Source of the DNA: Thermococcus sp.
GTDB lineage: Archaea > Methanobacteriota_B > Thermococci > Thermococcales > Thermococcaceae
DNA: 5,926 nucleotides
Assembly: GCA_027023165.1 (NCBI GenBank)
Contig: JALVWX010000248.1
Location: 1 to 5,926, forward strand
Reading direction: 5' to 3'
Shown piece by piece: positions 5,837-5,926 of this stretch (its first letter is position 1; the number at the start of each line of letters is the position of its first letter). The notes below the pieces were generated by a model. That model made no database searches, was not told the origin of the DNA, and saw only the letters and a program-made list of their open reading frames with translations. The translations under genes and the position numbers were made by a program.

Positions 5837-5842
5837 ATCCAC

Positions 5843-5848
5843 CACCTC
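5843..5848 (-). promoter_or_regulatory. Ribosome binding site for the ArsA-like ATPase
   Basis: GAGGTG on the minus strand is six bases before ATG 5836. It contains the GTG at 5845 and overlaps the stop codon of the upstream gene, which argues against the two GTG codons as starts. Confidence 0.6.
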
Positions 5849-5926
5849 AGTCGATGTCGAACATTCCGGCTATCTCCCCGAAGATATCGTCCATGTTAAC
5901 GGCCCTCTGCTGCATGACGTGCATCT
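5847..5926 (-). CDS. 3' end of an unidentified gene upstream of the ATPase; 5' end outside the window
   Basis: Reading the minus strand in frame with TGA 5849-5847 gives an open frame to the window edge whose last residues are MHVMQQRAVNMDDIFGEIAG followed by MFDID. This end is acidic and amphipathic, not hydrophobic, so it is not a tail anchor. The stop overlaps the ATPase SD and is ten bases before the ATPase ATG, the spacing expected of an operon partner. Too little is visible to name a family, and it could also be a chance open frame, though the fit of stop codon and SD makes a gene more likely. Confidence 0.6.
   Translation of the reverse strand, partial: MHVMQQRAVNMDDIFGEIAGMFDID

Noticed and set aside
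5570..5899. 109-codon plus-strand frame opposite the ATPase N-terminus
   Set aside because: It is antisense to the Walker A region, lacks an SD and gives no recognisable protein.
1..5926. tRNA, rRNA, CRISPR repeats, transposase or terminal inverted repeats
   Set aside because: I looked for cloverleaf-like patterns, regularly spaced direct repeats and transposase motifs on both strands and saw none; the window is almost wholly protein-coding.

Overview
The window reads as a piece of a hyperthermophilic euryarchaeal chromosome, almost certainly Thermococcales and most likely a GC-richer Thermococcus. The basis is the short archaeal adenylosuccinate synthetase (339 aa), a prolyl endopeptidase C-terminus of Pyrococcus/Thermococcus type, archaeal TATA boxes with Shine-Dalgarno (SD) sequences of the GGAGGTGAT series, very tight gene packing and several TTG/GTG starts. 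This assignment comes from remembered family sequences, not from a search.

Layout. Plus strand, left: the 3' part of a prolyl endopeptidase gene (1-636), a T-rich terminator (638-650), a TATA promoter (676-682) and purA (715-1734). Everything further right is on the minus strand and is read right to left. The rightmost cluster starts outside the window: the last 25 or so codons of an unidentified gene (5847-5926), an ArsA/Get3-like ATPase (4844-5836), a small DUF59/MIP18-like protein (4549-4854) and a 220-aa protein with one N-terminal membrane anchor (3887-4549). These overlap or nearly touch and look like one transcript, ending at a T-tract near 3861-3867. That tract also looks like the TATA box of a second cluster: vapB antitoxin (3540-3827), vapC PIN toxin (3149-3556), a monoacylglycerol-lipase-like alpha/beta hydrolase (2364-3146) and a six-helix membrane protein (1727-2362). 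These genes overlap by 17 nt or are 1-2 nt apart. The second cluster converges on purA and the two terminal stop codons lie within 8 bp of each other.

How the genes may work together. PurA makes adenylosuccinate from IMP in AMP synthesis and has its own promoter. The ArsA-like ATPase has all the nucleotide-binding motifs but no cysteine, and its DUF59 partner also has no cysteine; this pairing resembles the DUF59-Mrp arrangement of iron-sulfur carrier ATPases but lacks the usual metal ligands. The VapBC pair heads a transcript that also appears to carry a lipid-type hydrolase and a membrane protein, which is unusual cargo for a toxin-antitoxin operon. I see no tRNA, rRNA, CRISPR array, insertion sequence or origin. 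No gap between genes reaches 300 bases; the largest are 637-714 and 3828-3886, both regulatory.
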